A stretch of DNA of 7,400 bases from Halomonas sp. (lineage in GTDB: Bacteria; Pseudomonadota; Gammaproteobacteria; Pseudomonadales; Halomonadaceae). The notes under the pieces were generated by a model. It ran no database searches. It was given only the letters and a program-made list of their open reading frames with translations, and was not told the DNA's origin. Where the stretch lies: positions 1 to 7,400 of the forward strand of contig SKVX01000472.1 in the NCBI GenBank assembly GCA_007129225.1, given 5' to 3'. The stretch's first letter is position 1; every line of letters starts with the position of its first letter. Position numbers and translations under genes: made by a program. Shown here piece by piece: positions 7,242-7,400 of this stretch.

Positions 7242-7260
7242 CCGGCGGAGAAAACCGGCT
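7240..7260 (+). terminator. GC-rich hairpin at the end of the esterase gene
   Basis: AGCCGG (7240-7245) pairs with CCGGCT (7255-7260) around a nine-base loop. The stem overlaps the TAG stop codon. No T-tract follows (GTGGCTACGG), so it is a poor match to a standard intrinsic terminator. It may instead slow RNA decay or be chance in GC-rich DNA. Confidence 0.3.
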
Positions 7261-7400
7261 GTGGCTACGGGGCCGGGGCCGCAGCGCCAGGTAAAGCGGG
7301 CGTGAGACGGCATGAGCGTGGTTGGCCTGGCGGTCGCGAAACCGTAGGCTCGGGTAACAACCAACTATCCAGGCCCCGACATGCACCCACAGCGAGAACG
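7242..7400. other. Non-coding tail after the esterase gene
   Basis: I find no credible gene in these 159 bases. Small open frames crossing it, on both strands, have no ribosome binding site and no family-like sequence. An inverted repeat with arms GGCCTGG (7324-7330) and CCAGGCC (7369-7375) encloses a smaller CGGT/ACCG hairpin (7331-7334 with 7341-7344). This may belong to the leader or promoter region of a gene beyond the right edge. Confidence 0.45.
7324..7375. repeat. Inverted repeat enclosing a small hairpin
   Basis: Seven-base perfect arms GGCCTGG and CCAGGCC are separated by 38 bases. Just inside the left arm, CGGT (7331-7334) can pair with ACCG (7341-7344). An alternative pairing, GTTGG (7321-7325) with CCAAC (7361-7365), competes with the outer stem. 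It resembles no structured RNA family I know. Confidence 0.3.

Noticed and set aside
7312..7347. An 11-residue open frame (MSVVGLAVAKP) in the non-coding tail
   Set aside because: No ribosome binding site precedes it, and an open frame this short is expected by chance.
7324..7347. Slight resemblance to the 5' end of 5S rRNA (GCCTGGCGGTCGC)
   Set aside because: The similarity stops after about a dozen bases, and none of the later conserved 5S rRNA segments follow.

Overview
The window is GC-rich, tightly packed bacterial chromosome. The gene complement (an AsmA/TamB-type envelope protein, a DUF3581 protein and a tandem universal stress protein) points to a gammaproteobacterium. A halophilic lineage near Halomonas is my best guess, but that is an inference from gene style and not a sequence match. 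I see no RNA gene, CRISPR array, insertion sequence, phage gene or attachment site.

Layout: (1) 2-3295, minus strand: the first 1098 residues of one very large envelope protein, cut by the left edge, with an N-terminal membrane anchor followed by repeated beta-rich modules. The frame stays open for the whole 3.3 kb. (2) 3296-3420: short divergent intergenic region. (3) 3421-4134, plus: DUF3581 protein carrying a hydratase-type G-D-x-N-P-I-H motif. (4) 4150-5043, minus: universal stress protein with two Usp domains. (5) 5089-6150, minus: multi-pass acyltransferase-3 family membrane protein, 45 bases upstream of the stress gene and probably transcribed with it. (6) 6151-6323: divergent intergenic region with a GGAA/TTCC-type dyad. 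(7) 6324-7241, plus: exported alpha/beta-hydrolase esterase with a complete catalytic triad. (8) 7242-7400: non-coding tail with a GC hairpin and a further inverted repeat.

How the genes may work together: three of the five products act at the envelope. These are a probable lipid-bridge protein between the inner and outer membranes, a membrane acyltransferase and a periplasmic or secreted esterase. The acyltransferase and the esterase are divergently arranged, so one might acylate a surface glycan and the other deacylate it; this is inference from context. The stress protein and the DUF3581 protein are cytosolic and have no evident functional link to the others. I find no clear evidence of a wholly new system. 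The points most worth a second look are the repeat architecture of the large envelope protein, the hydratase motif in DUF3581 and the acyltransferase/esterase pair.
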